64,000 nt of DNA, taken from contig JBBKVO010000005.1 in NCBI GenBank assembly GCA_037968475.1, positions 62,001-126,000 on the forward strand, given 5' to 3'. Shown in pieces: positions 9,062 through 17,929 of this stretch. A program made the position numbers and the translations under genes. Below the pieces are notes generated by a model, which saw only the letters and a list, made by a program, of their open reading frames with translations, had not been told where the DNA came from and did not search any database. Origin of the DNA: SB11 sp037968475 (GTDB lineage: Bacteria; Bacteroidota; Bacteroidia; UBA8524). Numbering within the stretch: position 1 is the first letter of the stretch; each line of letters opens with the position of its first letter.

Positions 9062-10373
9062 ACTTATATTTAAAAAACCATTTATCTGTTAATGTAAGAC
9101 CTAATACAAAGCGATAATAGTCCTCGCGTATTAAGTTATCTTTAACACTGCCTCTAGTATTGTACTCAACTCCCAAGTGGATGAATGAAACGTACCTAAA
9201 CGGCTTTATAGGTAGACTTAATCCAAAATTAATACCATACTCAGTAATCTGTGTATTATTGATATTTATCTGAGTGTTAGCATATCTAACGCCTGCACGG
9301 TAGGTAACATAGCTAAAATATTTTTTATGTATGTCTTCACTACGGTCGGCAAGCTTAGGCTGGTAGCTGGCTCCCGCTGATATGCTTTGCAAATCGCTTA
9401 GGTTTTCGCTATTGCCAAACGAGGTATATTTTTTCCAGTTTTGAGTAAAGTACTCAAGAGCAAAAAACCAACGGTTTTTCTTTCCTCCACTGCCAAAACT
9501 AGCGCCAACACTGTATCCTTGTGGTAATGCTATCTTTCCGTTTTGCCCTTCGGTAAATACAACAGTGTCTCGGCGATAATCTTGCCCGAGTGCCCTAAAT
9601 ATTGTACGCGAGTATAATTGTTGAGAGGTATTTAGGTTGCTGCCCACGTGATAGGTAGCACCAATATTAAATCCCCATTTGGTATCAACATTTTTTTTCA
9701 GTTTAAAACTATCGTGGTATTGTATGCCAATATCAAAGTTAAAACCGCCTACAAAACGGGTACGGTCTTCACGATAATCTACATACAAAGAGTCTGGCTC
9801 AAAATATACTTTATCGGTAGTAATTAGCTGGCCAAACATATATGAGGCATTAAAACCCATCGATATTTTTTTGTGCAAACGCCAGCCCAAACCTGCATAA
9901 AAACGATTTAGTCCACCCGAACCTTCTTGATAGGTTTGTGTATAGCCCGTTTGTGCATCAACCTTTGTAGTGTATGATGAGTAGCCTATGGCACTATATG
10001 GTTGTAAACCGAATGATGCACCAAGGCCTCCTTTAAATTTTATTGGAAAAGCTAATGAAAAATAGCCCAAAGCGGCTGTTTGAGTATGTTGGTTTTGTGT
10101 ACTACTGCTAAAACGGGCATCAATTGCTTTTATGCCAATTTGGTAGGTGGTATAAGTAAGTGCGCTGTACGATGCCGGATTGGCTATGCTATAATCATCC
10201 TCTGAACGAATAGTTTGGGTAATGCGCCCCATCATTTGTTGCTGGTTAAAGCCATTAAACTGCAAATCGCCCACACCAAAGGCTGAGTAAGGGGAACGGG
10301 TGAGGTTTTGTGCCGCTGCGCCCATTGTGCCCAGTACTACTGTTAATATTATATATATGCCTTTACGCACCAT
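9054..10373 (-). CDS. Outer-membrane beta-barrel protein
   Basis: The 439-residue protein has a signal peptide (IYIILTVVLGTMGAAA/QN). The mature N-terminus, LTRSPYSAFGVGDLQF, is a motif seen in a family of Bacteroidota outer-membrane proteins. The remainder is alternating beta strands typical of a FadL/porin-type barrel, and the last strand ends with aromatic residues. It is embedded between coaX (11-base overlap) and the TPR gene (8-base overlap), an arrangement implying translational coupling. What it transports is unknown. Confidence 0.82.
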   Translation of the reverse strand: MVRKGIYIILTVVLGTMGAAAQNLTRSPYSAFGVGDLQFNGFNQQQMMGRITQTIRSEDDYSIANPASYSALTYTTYQIGIKAIDARFSSSTQNQHTQTAALGYFSLAFPIKFKGGLGASFGLQPYSAIGYSSYTTKVDAQTGYTQTYQEGSGGLNRFYAGLGWRLHKKISMGFNASYMFGQLITTDKVYFEPDSLYVDYREDRTRFVGGFNFDIGIQYHDSFKLKKNVDTKWGFNIGATYHVGSNLNTSQQLYSRTIFRALGQDYRRDTVVFTEGQNGKIALPQGYSVGASFGSGGKKNRWFFALEYFTQNWKKYTSFGNSENLSDLQSISAGASYQPKLADRSEDIHKKYFSYVTYRAGVRYANTQININNTQITEYGINFGLSLPIKPFRYVSFIHLGVEYNTRGSVKDNLIREDYYRFVLGLTLTDKWFFKYKYD

Positions 10374-11100
10374 GTGGTAAGTTGTGTTTTAAAATTTGGT
10401 TTAACCCTATTGTAACCAGTTTAGGGGCGGCAAATATCTCACTTTCACACCTCTTTGCCAAAAAATCAGTGTTTCCTCCGCACATTATTATTGTTATATT
10501 TCCCCAACGCTGGGTATAACGGTTTATAAATCCATTTATTTCATTTACTACGCCGTAGGCTACACCCGTTTGCAAGGCGGTTTGCGTGCTGTTTCCTATA
10601 AAATCATTTACCCACTCTAGCGGAGCAAGAGGCAATTTGCCTGTAAAAGTGTGCATGGCCTTTAAGCGCATCTCAAGTCCGGGACTAATACTTCCGCCGT
10701 GATAGTTTTTCTCGGCATCAATAAAATCGTAGGTAATGCAAGTTCCTGCATCTATCACCAAACAATGGGCATTGGGAAATAATTTTACAGCCCCGCAAAC
10801 ACCCGCCATTCTGTCTCTTCCCAAAGTTTTTGGAGTTGTGTACAGGTTGTTAACGGGTAGGCTAAGACTATCATCAAAAAAATATATGTTTTTACCCAAA
10901 ATACCTTTTAGCTCTGCCGATACCTTGTTATATTCTTCTCTCACCGAACTTACTAGAGTATTTTTTATTTCAGAATCGGCCGCCAATTTTTTTAAAACCT
11001 CAAAATCAATATTGGCAAGGGTATGTTCGGCAACTATTTCATCATCTTGTACCACAACATATTTGGTGGTGGTATTGCCTTGGTCAATCAGTAAATTCAT
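10363..11100 (-). CDS. coaX: Type III pantothenate kinase
   Basis: The 245-residue protein is the usual CoaX length. It phosphorylates pantothenate, the first step of coenzyme A synthesis. The ASKHA-fold nucleotide-binding motif LIDQGNTTTKYVV is at the N-terminus, followed by GRDRMAGVCGA and the catalytic DAGTCITYDFID at about residues 120-131. The start lies 8 bases after the birA stop. Pairing of biotin ligase and coaX is common because both serve acyl-CoA metabolism. Confidence 0.95.
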   Translation of the reverse strand: MNLLIDQGNTTTKYVVVQDDEIVAEHTLANIDFEVLKKLAADSEIKNTLVSSVREEYNKVSAELKGILGKNIYFFDDSLSLPVNNLYTTPKTLGRDRMAGVCGAVKLFPNAHCLVIDAGTCITYDFIDAEKNYHGGSISPGLEMRLKAMHTFTGKLPLAPLEWVNDFIGNSTQTALQTGVAYGVVNEINGFINRYTQRWGNITIIMCGGNTDFLAKRCESEIFAAPKLVTIGLNQILKHNLPHGA

Positions 11101-11108
11101 CCTTGTAT

Positions 11109-11867
11109 TTATATAACGAACCTGATTTCTTTAAAGTTGTAAAGCACCGTTTGGGCGTTTTCTTTCATCATCAATTGTCCTAAAGCATTTACCCCCACTA
11201 TAACGCCATTTATCAGCTCATCGTTTTGGTAGTATTGCACTTTTTTGTTATAACCCCACATACGTTGCAGGTAGTTTTGTTTAATGCCCGCAAAGCTACG
11301 TGCTTTTAGCAGGCTATAATAATTATTAAAAACAGTGCACCATTGCTGCAAAATATGGATAAGCGAATACTCGATGCCGTTTTGCATATATAGCGAAGTA
11401 GCTTGCAAGCCTACAAAACTATTTTGATTAACATTTAGCCCTATACCAATTATTGATGATTGTATTTTATTGCCCATCAGGCTGTTTTCAATTAAAATGC
11501 CTGCAATTTTTTTATTGCCTACATATATATCGTTGGGCCACTTTATAGTAACAGCATCAATATATTGGTCTAAAACACTAACAAGTGCTAAAGAAACAGC
11601 AATATTTAGGTTAAATTGTTCGGTAGGCAGTAAAAAGTGAGGATAAACAATACAGCTAAAGGTAAGATTTTTACCTCCTTCGGCTTGCCACGTATTGCCC
11701 ATTTGCCCTTTACCGCTGGTTTGGTGTGCTGCTTGTACCACTAGGCCTTCGGGTGGCATAGGTTGCTCAATAAGCATATTGCGACAATAGGTATTGGTAG
11801 AGTCAATACTATCTAAAAATAAATACTGTGCGCCTATATGGCTATCTTTTAAAAGCGATTGAAACAA
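11109..11867 (-). CDS. birA: Biotin--[acetyl-CoA-carboxylase] ligase
   Basis: The enzyme attaches biotin to the carboxylase carrier protein. Key motifs are LDSIDSTNTYCRN, the biotinyl-AMP loop TSGKGQMGNTWQAE, and IKWPNDIYVGNKKIAGILIE. The frame stays open back to an ATG at 12086, but that extension lies wholly inside rsfS on the other strand and has no biotin-ligase features. The TTG at 11867, with AAGG just upstream, gives 252 residues, the normal length for a ligase without a DNA-binding domain. TTG at 11888 is an alternative. The lack of an N-terminal helix-turn-helix means no repressor role. Confidence 0.88.
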   Translation of the reverse strand: MFQSLLKDSHIGAQYLFLDSIDSTNTYCRNMLIEQPMPPEGLVVQAAHQTSGKGQMGNTWQAEGGKNLTFSCIVYPHFLLPTEQFNLNIAVSLALVSVLDQYIDAVTIKWPNDIYVGNKKIAGILIENSLMGNKIQSSIIGIGLNVNQNSFVGLQATSLYMQNGIEYSLIHILQQWCTVFNNYYSLLKARSFAGIKQNYLQRMWGYNKKVQYYQNDELINGVIVGVNALGQLMMKENAQTVLYNFKEIRFVI

Positions 11868-11873
11868 ATGCCT

Positions 11874-11881
11874 TAACTTTG
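11874..11881 (+). promoter_or_regulatory. Bacteroidota -7 element (TAACTTTG) for rsfS
   Basis: TAACTTTG matches the TAnnTTTG consensus and lies 24 bases before the rsfS ATG, giving a short leader. No convincing -33 TTTG is seen at the usual distance, so the call is moderate. The element overlaps the beginning of birA on the other strand. Confidence 0.5.
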
Positions 11882-11905
11882 CAGCCAATTTAAGTTTTTC
11901 TGCGG

Positions 11906-12271
11906 ATGAGTAAAAAAAATAAGACTGATGATGGTCTTGCGCTGTGTGATATAATAGTAAAGGGCATGGAAGAGAAGAAAGCCCAAGATATTGTGGTGAT
12001 GGATTTGCGTCAACTAACAAGTGCTTCCACCGATTTTTTCGTGATTTGTCAAGGGCAAAGCGATACGCAAGTTGATGCAATAGCAAACTCTATTGAAGAT
12101 GAAGTGTTAAAAGCATTAAAAGAAAAACCTTGGCACAAAGAGGGTTTTCAGAATGCTGAGTGGATTTTGTTGGACTACGTAAATGTGGTTGCTCACGTTT
12201 TTCTTGAAGAGCAGCGTAATTTTTATGCTCTTGAAGATTTGTGGGGCGATGCCGAAATAACCAAATACTAG
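11906..12271 (+). CDS. rsfS: Ribosome silencing factor RsfS
   Basis: The 121-residue protein carries the RsfS/Iojap motifs: MEEKKAQDIVVMDLRQLTS, FFVICQGQSDTQVDAI, and GFQNAEWILLDYVNVVAHVF. RsfS binds ribosomal protein L14 and blocks subunit joining when nutrients are scarce. It starts with ATG a short way downstream of a TAACTTTG element and is transcribed divergently from birA. Confidence 0.95.
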   Translation: MSKKNKTDDGLALCDIIVKGMEEKKAQDIVVMDLRQLTSASTDFFVICQGQSDTQVDAIANSIEDEVLKALKEKPWHKEGFQNAEWILLDYVNVVAHVFLEEQRNFYALEDLWGDAEITKY

Positions 12272-12324
12272 CTAAGTATTTTCTTTTTTCTTAATTTTTT
12301 AAATAAAAGGTAGGGGTACTGCAA

Positions 12325-13326
12325 ATGGTGTATTTGCTGTTTATAGTAGGATTTTTTTTGGTAATATATGGGGCTAATTTTTTGGTTGATGGTGCTGCCA
12401 CCCTTGCCAAAAAATTCAATGTAAGCCCTATGGTTATCGGGTTGACTGTTGTGGCTTTTGGTACATCGGCTCCAGAGTTGGTGGTAACCATATTGGCCAG
12501 CGTTAGCGATAATAATGATATTGCTTTTGGCAACGTGGTAGGCAGTAATATACTTAATATACTACTAATACTGGGCTGTGCCGCGCTTATATTCCCCCTT
12601 ACCGTTCATAAAAACACTGTTTTTAAAGAAATACCCTTAGCGCTGCTAAGTGCTGTGCTGATTTTTATAATGGGCAGTGATGCTCTTATGGATGGCGAGC
12701 ATATTGATTTTTTGAGTACTCTGCCTGCACTTGAAGGTGCAGAATATGCAGGTGCACTTGGTAGAATTGACGGGCTTGTATTACTAGCCTTCTTTTTAGT
12801 GTTTTTGTTTTATGCTTTTGCCGCCGCAAAAGAAGGCACTGCCGAAGTGGAAGAAACAGATATAAAAGAGATGTCGCCTATGAAAGCCACATTTTTTGCT
12901 GTATTGGGTTTAGTCGGACTTTCTTTAGGTGGACGCTGGATTGTAGGTGGTGCAGTTGATATTGCCGCCATGATGGGGCTTAGTCAGAAACTTATTGGCC
13001 TAACGGTGGTATCGTTGGGTACAAGTTTGCCTGAGTTGGTTACTACCCTAGTAGCAGCCAAGAAAAAACAAACAGATATAGCTATTGGTAATGTTGTAGG
13101 CAGTAATATTTTTAATACCTTTCTAATATTGGGTACGGGTGCGGCTGTTAGTCCGCTTAGTATAAGTACCTTTGGGCAAAGTGATATGCTGGTAAATATT
13201 GGCGCAAGTTTATTGCTATTTTCACTGCTGTTTGTGGGAAAACGCCATACCATAGGGCGTTTTGAAGGCGCAATATTTCTTTTGGCCTATGTAGGCTATA
13301 CTATCTTTTTGGTGATGAGGGGCTAA
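12325..13326 (+). CDS. Calcium/sodium antiporter (CaCA family), copy 1
   Basis: The 333-residue YrbG-like antiporter has about ten membrane helices in two inverted halves. Each half carries an alpha repeat: GTSAPELVVT with GNVVGSNI at about residues 50-77, and GTSLPELVTT with GNVVGSNIF at about 231-262. These Glu and Asn/Ser residues bind cations during exchange. A hydrophilic acidic loop (EVEETDIKEM) separates the halves. A second copy of the same length follows after 95 bases. Confidence 0.93.
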   Translation: MVYLLFIVGFFLVIYGANFLVDGAATLAKKFNVSPMVIGLTVVAFGTSAPELVVTILASVSDNNDIAFGNVVGSNILNILLILGCAALIFPLTVHKNTVFKEIPLALLSAVLIFIMGSDALMDGEHIDFLSTLPALEGAEYAGALGRIDGLVLLAFFLVFLFYAFAAAKEGTAEVEETDIKEMSPMKATFFAVLGLVGLSLGGRWIVGGAVDIAAMMGLSQKLIGLTVVSLGTSLPELVTTLVAAKKKQTDIAIGNVVGSNIFNTFLILGTGAAVSPLSISTFGQSDMLVNIGASLLLFSLLFVGKRHTIGRFEGAIFLLAYVGYTIFLVMRG

Positions 13327-13359
13327 AAAAAAGCTGCAATTATTACGCAACTATCACAC

Positions 13360-13367
13360 TACATTTG
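13360..13367 (+). promoter_or_regulatory. Bacteroidota -7 element (TACATTTG) before antiporter copy 2
   Basis: TACATTTG fits TAnnTTTG and would give a leader of about 48 bases to the ATG at 13422. The second antiporter may thus be expressed separately from the first. No clear -33 element is seen. Confidence 0.45.
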
Positions 13368-13421
13368 CATAGATATTTTTTATCGCTCTTACCCCCACTA
13401 ACCTTTATTTAATATAAACCC

Positions 13422-14423
13422 ATGGTTTACCTGCTGTTTGTTGTCGGCTTTGTGCTGGTAATTTTTGGTGCTAATTTTTTGGTAGATGGGGCTTCTTCTA
13501 TTGCCAAGCGATTTAAAATTAGCAACTTGGTTATTGGCCTCACAGTAGTTGCTTTTGGCACATCAGCTCCTGAACTTGTGGTAACTGTTTTGGCAGGCAT
13601 AAACAATGCTAACGAAATTGCATTGGGCAATGTGGTGGGTAGTAATATTTTTAACATTTTACTCATTCTGGGTATTGCAGCACTTATATATCCGTTAACC
13701 GTTCACAAAAACACAGTTTTTAAAGAAATTCCTTTAGCCCTGCTTAGTGCAGTTCTTATTTTGGTTTTGGGCAGCGATTTATTAATTGATAATGAAAATA
13801 TTGATGCGTTTAGTAACTATAACAACACATCAACATCACCACTGGGAGGAGTGTTATCACGCATTGACGGGTTGGTGCTACTAATATTTTTTGTGGTATT
13901 TATTTTTTATGTTTTTGCTACTGCTAAAGATAATGGGGGAGAAAACGAAGGGGAAGAAATAAAAGAATTACCCATAACAAAATCTATAGTGTACTTAGTG
14001 GCAGGATTTGCAGGTTTAGTATTTGGTGGTAAGTGGGTGGTAGATGGTGCCGTAGAGATAGCTACTGCAATGGGCTTGAGCGAGAAGTTTGTAGGATTAA
14101 CCATAGTAGCCGCAGGAACCAGCTTGCCTGAATTGGCAACAAGCATTGTTGCTGCCTATAAAAGACAAACGGACATTGCCATTGGTAATGTGGTAGGTAG
14201 TAATATTTTTAACTCGTTTTTTATTTTAGGCATAGGTGCTTTTTTAAATCCAATACCAATAAACATCTTTGCCCAAGCTGATGCCCTAGTAAATATTGGT
14301 GCAAGTTTGTTGCTGTTTGCAGTTTTGTTTGTAGGCAAGCGCCACACCATAGGCCGTTTTGAAGGTATATTATTTCTTTTGGCGTATGTTGGCTATACTG
14401 TATATTTGGTAATGAGGGGTTAA
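13422..14423 (+). CDS. Calcium/sodium antiporter (CaCA family), copy 2
   Basis: This 333-residue paralogue of the preceding gene has the same architecture and alpha-repeat motifs (GTSAPELVVT/GNVVGSNIF and GTSLPELATS/GNVVGSNIF). The strongest differences are in the cytoplasmic loop, here longer and acidic (GGENEGEEIKEL), and in the loop near residues 125-145. Retention of the motifs argues that both copies work, possibly with different affinities or regulation (inference). Confidence 0.93.
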   Translation: MVYLLFVVGFVLVIFGANFLVDGASSIAKRFKISNLVIGLTVVAFGTSAPELVVTVLAGINNANEIALGNVVGSNIFNILLILGIAALIYPLTVHKNTVFKEIPLALLSAVLILVLGSDLLIDNENIDAFSNYNNTSTSPLGGVLSRIDGLVLLIFFVVFIFYVFATAKDNGGENEGEEIKELPITKSIVYLVAGFAGLVFGGKWVVDGAVEIATAMGLSEKFVGLTIVAAGTSLPELATSIVAAYKRQTDIAIGNVVGSNIFNSFFILGIGAFLNPIPINIFAQADALVNIGASLLLFAVLFVGKRHTIGRFEGILFLLAYVGYTVYLVMRG

Positions 14424-14429
14424 CCAGTT

Positions 14430-14475
14430 GGCGCAAGCGTCTCGCTTGTGCCGATAAAAATCTAGCGTCCGCTAG
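14430..14475. repeat. Paired REP-like hairpins
   Basis: Two small palindromes occur side by side: a 10-bp stem with one G-T mismatch (GGCGCAAGCG, 14430-14439, with CGCTTGTGCC, 14443-14452) and a perfect 6-bp stem (CTAGCG, 14462-14467, with CGCTAG, 14470-14475). Such paired hairpins occur in REP/RAYT-type or IS200-like element remnants. No transposase gene is nearby. Confidence 0.5.
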
Positions 14476-14602
14476 GCAGTGTAATATTAAATGTTTTTGT
14501 CCCTTTTGCTTGCGTGCATATAGTTACGACTCCGCTTATAACGGCAGCCCACAAGGGTTTACCATGCCTATTTACAAGCAACCTAAAAATAGTAGTTGGG
14601 TT

Positions 14603-14720
14603 TTAACTCACCCCAGTTTTATAAGAAAGTTGGAATCACATAAAGCGCCCCTCTCTTTTTTTGTAAGAGAGGGGCGCTTTATGAACGTCGGTACTAAACT
14701 CATTATTTGGGGTGAGTTAA
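14603..14720. repeat. Nested perfect inverted repeats, likely bidirectional terminator or miniature element
   Basis: The inner hairpin is a perfect 19-bp stem (14639-14657 with 14665-14683) with a 7-base T-rich loop. An outer perfect 13-bp pair, TTAACTCACCCCA (14603-14615) and its complement (14708-14720), encloses it, and weaker matching arms such as TTACAAGC continue outward. It lies between convergent genes, so at least the inner hairpin would terminate from both sides. The rest of 14424-14906 shows no convincing gene. Confidence 0.7.
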
Positions 14721-14906
14721 CTAAAAAGTACCCGCTTGTAACACGGTATAGGTAGCCACAAGAGGATACGGTTTTAGACAACAAAGGTACAGTGGCGTGG
14801 CTTCCCTCCTTGCATGGCTTGTGTGCGGATAAGGAGCGACTGAGGGTGGTAGAAGTTGGCGCATTGATTTTATAATCTGCTTTTCCTAACCTAGGTTAAT
14901 TACCCT

Positions 14907-15707
14907 TTAAAGATTTTCAGCAGCTTCTTGCAATACCTCATCAGTAATAAGGTGGTGGCCAATATCGGGCAATAGCAAAGCAATGTTGTTTATGCCTTTG
15001 GCAAAACGCTTTGCGGCTTTGTAGTTCACTACAGCATCGGTTTTTCCATATACCAATAGCACATTGCTTTTATTGGCATTTAACTGTTTCTTTAGCTTAT
15101 CAGTATATACCCCAAAGTTTTTCAGCACATTCCAGCGTTGGTATAGCAGTTCCCGTTTTTCGAGGGTATCAATCTTACGCTGTACAAATGCTTCTAAATT
15201 TTTGGGCACTATTTTTAATACAGTCAACCAATGCAGAGGGTGGGTAATTAGCTTTGGTTTTTTTATAAAGGTTTTAAATAATTGGTTGCCCAATGATGTA
15301 TTTACTGCCATATAGTAAAAGCCATCGTTGCCAATGCCTGTAGCTGCCATTAGCCAAAGTGTATTTATCTTTTCAGCAAAAAGCCAAGCGGTGCAGGTGG
15401 CCACTTGCCCACCAATACTATACCCGTATACCGAAAATTTTGGAGGAGAACCAACTGCTTCCAACAGTATGTTAATAATAGCTTGCCAATCATCAATAGC
15501 GGGTGCCTGCGTTTCCGCCCATACACTATCACCATGAAAAAATACATCTACGCTTACTATTGTGTATTTACTGCCTACGTGGTAGGCAAGTATAGCCAAT
15601 GATGATGCTTCTTTTCCATAGCCGTGAAATGCCAAAAGGGTTTCTTTACCTGTGCCAAACAGTTGGTATGCTATAGTAGAATTTTTATAGGATATGGTGT
15701 GTTGCAC
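14907..15707 (-). CDS. Alpha/beta-hydrolase fold protein
   Basis: The 266-residue protein has the canonical order of motifs. The oxyanion region is LLAFHGYGKEASS near the N-terminus. The nucleophile elbow GYSIGG (Ser at about residue 96) follows, then DAVVNYKA (likely acid) and the catalytic His in DIGHHLITDE near the C-terminus. No signal peptide is seen, so it is probably cytoplasmic. The substrate is unknown; esterase or C-C hydrolase is possible. It starts 1 base after the stop of the next gene upstream, so the two are co-transcribed. Confidence 0.88.
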   Translation of the reverse strand: MQHTISYKNSTIAYQLFGTGKETLLAFHGYGKEASSLAILAYHVGSKYTIVSVDVFFHGDSVWAETQAPAIDDWQAIINILLEAVGSPPKFSVYGYSIGGQVATCTAWLFAEKINTLWLMAATGIGNDGFYYMAVNTSLGNQLFKTFIKKPKLITHPLHWLTVLKIVPKNLEAFVQRKIDTLEKRELLYQRWNVLKNFGVYTDKLKKQLNANKSNVLLVYGKTDAVVNYKAAKRFAKGINNIALLLPDIGHHLITDEVLQEAAENL

Positions 15708-15708
15708 A

Positions 15709-16431
15709 TTATTGGCGTTTAAGTTTCAATTTTCCGTTTTTTTCTTCTAATACACCTACTTTCTTCAATATTTTTATAGGCGAAATACCTATGCCGTAGG
15801 TATAGTGCACAGCACTAAAATCATCGCTAACGGTTGGCGAAAACAGAGCGTAACGGTAGCCAATGCCTGCACTTACATTTAGCCAATCGGTTATACGGTA
15901 TATGGCTCTAAAACTAAACTCAAAAGGAATAAAAGCGTGCCTGCCTTGTTCTATTTGCGCACCTGTAACAGCATCGTAGCGGGTGCGTTTTCCGCTGCCA
16001 AAGCCTATTTGTACGGGCACATCCAACTCCCAGTGTTTAGAGTTGTATACCACATATTCGCCTGTGGCACTAATATAAAACATGGATAAATCTTGCCGCA
16101 CATTACGCTCAAACGACGTATAACGGTTAATAATAAATGTACGCGATACCTTGTGTCTACTCCAATATATGCCGCCAAAAAGTCGGATTTTATCGCCAAA
16201 ATCAGCACCGGCACGTATACCATCAATAATTACAGGGGCTTCGCGGATAAAGCTGTGTCTACCATCCAGTTCAAGCACAAACGTGGGTTTTTTTGTGGTT
16301 ACGTAATGTTTCACCGTATCCCACACCTGAAACTGTGCATTAGCCTGCATATATAGCAACAGAAAACCAAAAACGGCCATCCATTTTACACACAAAAACG
16401 ATATTTTATTTGGGGCAAATGGTTTGTGCAC
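15709..16431 (-). CDS. Exported hypothetical protein, probable outer-membrane beta barrel
   Basis: The 240-residue protein has a signal peptide (hydrophobic core around residues 16-28, cleavage near ANA/QF). Its mature part is made of alternating beta strands with aromatic girdle residues (LDVPVQIGFGSG, FIPFEFSFRAIYR, NVSAGIGYRYALF). This suggests a small outer-membrane barrel. I do not recognise a named family. It lies 13 bases behind the MBL-rhodanese gene and directly before the hydrolase gene on the same strand. Confidence 0.72.
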   Translation of the reverse strand: MHKPFAPNKISFLCVKWMAVFGFLLLYMQANAQFQVWDTVKHYVTTKKPTFVLELDGRHSFIREAPVIIDGIRAGADFGDKIRLFGGIYWSRHKVSRTFIINRYTSFERNVRQDLSMFYISATGEYVVYNSKHWELDVPVQIGFGSGKRTRYDAVTGAQIEQGRHAFIPFEFSFRAIYRITDWLNVSAGIGYRYALFSPTVSDDFSAVHYTYGIGISPIKILKKVGVLEEKNGKLKLKRQ

Positions 16432-16444
16432 TTTATAGCGGGGC

Positions 16445-17851
16445 TTAGTTGGCTGTAGCGGTTTTTTTACTAACTTTTTTGTGCTGTATAGGTATATCGG
16501 TTTCTTTTATTTTACCGAAACCTCCGTATACATTGCGTACTCTTAAAAAACCGTGTTTTTTAAGTATAGATGCGGCCACCATAGAGCGATAACCGCCTGC
16601 GCAGTGTATATAGTAGTCGGTATCTTTATTCAGGTTTTTAATGCTTTTTTCAAGGTCTTGCAAGGTAAGCCATTGTGCATCCTTAATGTGTCCATCGGCA
16701 AACTCACTTTCTTTGCGTACATCCAACACAGTTATGGTGCTGTGTTTATAATCAATCTCTAATTCTTCAGGTTCAACAGAAATAATCATATCTATTGGTC
16801 GTTTGGCTTTTTTCCAAGTGGGCATACCCCCTTTTAGATAGCCAACAATATTTTCAAATCCTGTGCGTACAAGTCGGGTAATGGCTTCATTCTCTTTGCC
16901 ATTATCACATACTAAAAGCACGGGTGTTTTTACATCTATAAGTGTAGCTGCCCAAATGGCAAATTGCCCGTCGAGACCAATATTTATACTTTGTGGAATA
17001 AATCCTTTTTCAAAATCCGTGGGTGTGCGGGTATCAATAATTACAGCACCTTTGGCGGTTTGGCTTTCAAACTCTTTTGCGGTAAGAGCCTTTTGGGCTT
17101 TCGTTACTACCTCATCAAAAGCGGTATAGCCTGCTTTGTTCATAGTTGCATCAGCAAAAAAGTAAGCAGGGGCAGGGGCAAGACCATCGGTAAGTACCTT
17201 TATAAAGGTCTTTTTGTCCATATCCTGCAAGGCGTAGTTAAATTCCTTTTGATGACCAATAGTAGTATAGGTTTCTTTGCCTATGTTTTTCCCGCAGGCA
17301 GAGCCTGGGCCGTGTGCAGGGTATACAGTAATATCATCGGCCAAAGGTTTTAGTTTGTTATTTAGCGAATCGTACATCATGCCCGCTAATTCTTCTTTGG
17401 TCATTATACCGTCCAACAAATCGGGACGGCCTACATCGCCTACAAACAGGGTGTCGCCAGTAAAAATACTGTTGGGTATTCCTTTTTCATCGTACAATAA
17501 ATAACACGATGATTCGGGTGTGTGGCCGGGGGTGTGCAATACCTCAAAGGTTACTTTGCCCACTTTTATTTTTTCACCGTCTTTGGCTTCGTGTATTGTA
17601 AAACCTGTTTTTGCGGTGGGTCCAAAAACTATGGTTGCGCCTGTTTTTTGTGCAAGATCGATATGACCCGATACAAAATCGGCATGAAAATGGGTCTCGA
17701 AAATATATTTTATGGTTGCTCCGCGCTGTTTTGCTTTGGCTATATAATCGTCAACATCACGCAAGGGGTCTATTATTACCGCTTCGCCTTCTGATTCTAT
17801 ATAGTATGTTGCTTGTGCTAAACAGTTGGTATAAAGTTGTTCTACGTGCAT
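16445..17851 (-). CDS. MBL-fold metallohydrolase with two rhodanese domains (persulfide-dioxygenase-like)
   Basis: The 468-residue protein begins with an ETHE1-like metallo-beta-lactamase domain (about 1-240) with metal ligands in THFHADF, HTPGHTPES, TGDTLFVGDVGRPDL and YPAHGPGS. Two rhodanese domains follow. The first (about 260-350) has a CDNGKE loop, and the second (about 365-450) has an intact active loop, CAGGYRS. Such proteins oxidise glutathione or low-molecular-weight persulfides and transfer sulfane sulfur. No signal peptide is present, so it acts in the cytoplasm. The exact substrate is inferred from the family. Confidence 0.9.
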   Translation of the reverse strand: MHVEQLYTNCLAQATYYIESEGEAVIIDPLRDVDDYIAKAKQRGATIKYIFETHFHADFVSGHIDLAQKTGATIVFGPTAKTGFTIHEAKDGEKIKVGKVTFEVLHTPGHTPESSCYLLYDEKGIPNSIFTGDTLFVGDVGRPDLLDGIMTKEELAGMMYDSLNNKLKPLADDITVYPAHGPGSACGKNIGKETYTTIGHQKEFNYALQDMDKKTFIKVLTDGLAPAPAYFFADATMNKAGYTAFDEVVTKAQKALTAKEFESQTAKGAVIIDTRTPTDFEKGFIPQSINIGLDGQFAIWAATLIDVKTPVLLVCDNGKENEAITRLVRTGFENIVGYLKGGMPTWKKAKRPIDMIISVEPEELEIDYKHSTITVLDVRKESEFADGHIKDAQWLTLQDLEKSIKNLNKDTDYYIHCAGGYRSMVAASILKKHGFLRVRNVYGGFGKIKETDIPIQHKKVSKKTATAN

Positions 17852-17929
17852 AGCTAAAAAGAGATTTTACAAATTTAAGGTTTGGAACTGATTATTTATC
17901 AAAAAGCACACCAAGCCCAAGGGCTGCCA

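Noticed and set aside
11868..12086. N-terminal extension of BirA
   Set aside because: It lies wholly antisense to rsfS, has no biotin-ligase features, and a TTG start gives the family's normal length.
12984..14350. Several minus-strand open frames within the antiporters
   Set aside because: They recur at equivalent places in both copies and mirror the coding strand's composition; no start or motif supports them.
14510..14755. Open frame of 81 codons in the convergent gap
   Set aside because: It runs through the nested inverted repeats, has no recognisable motif, and its composition follows the palindromes.
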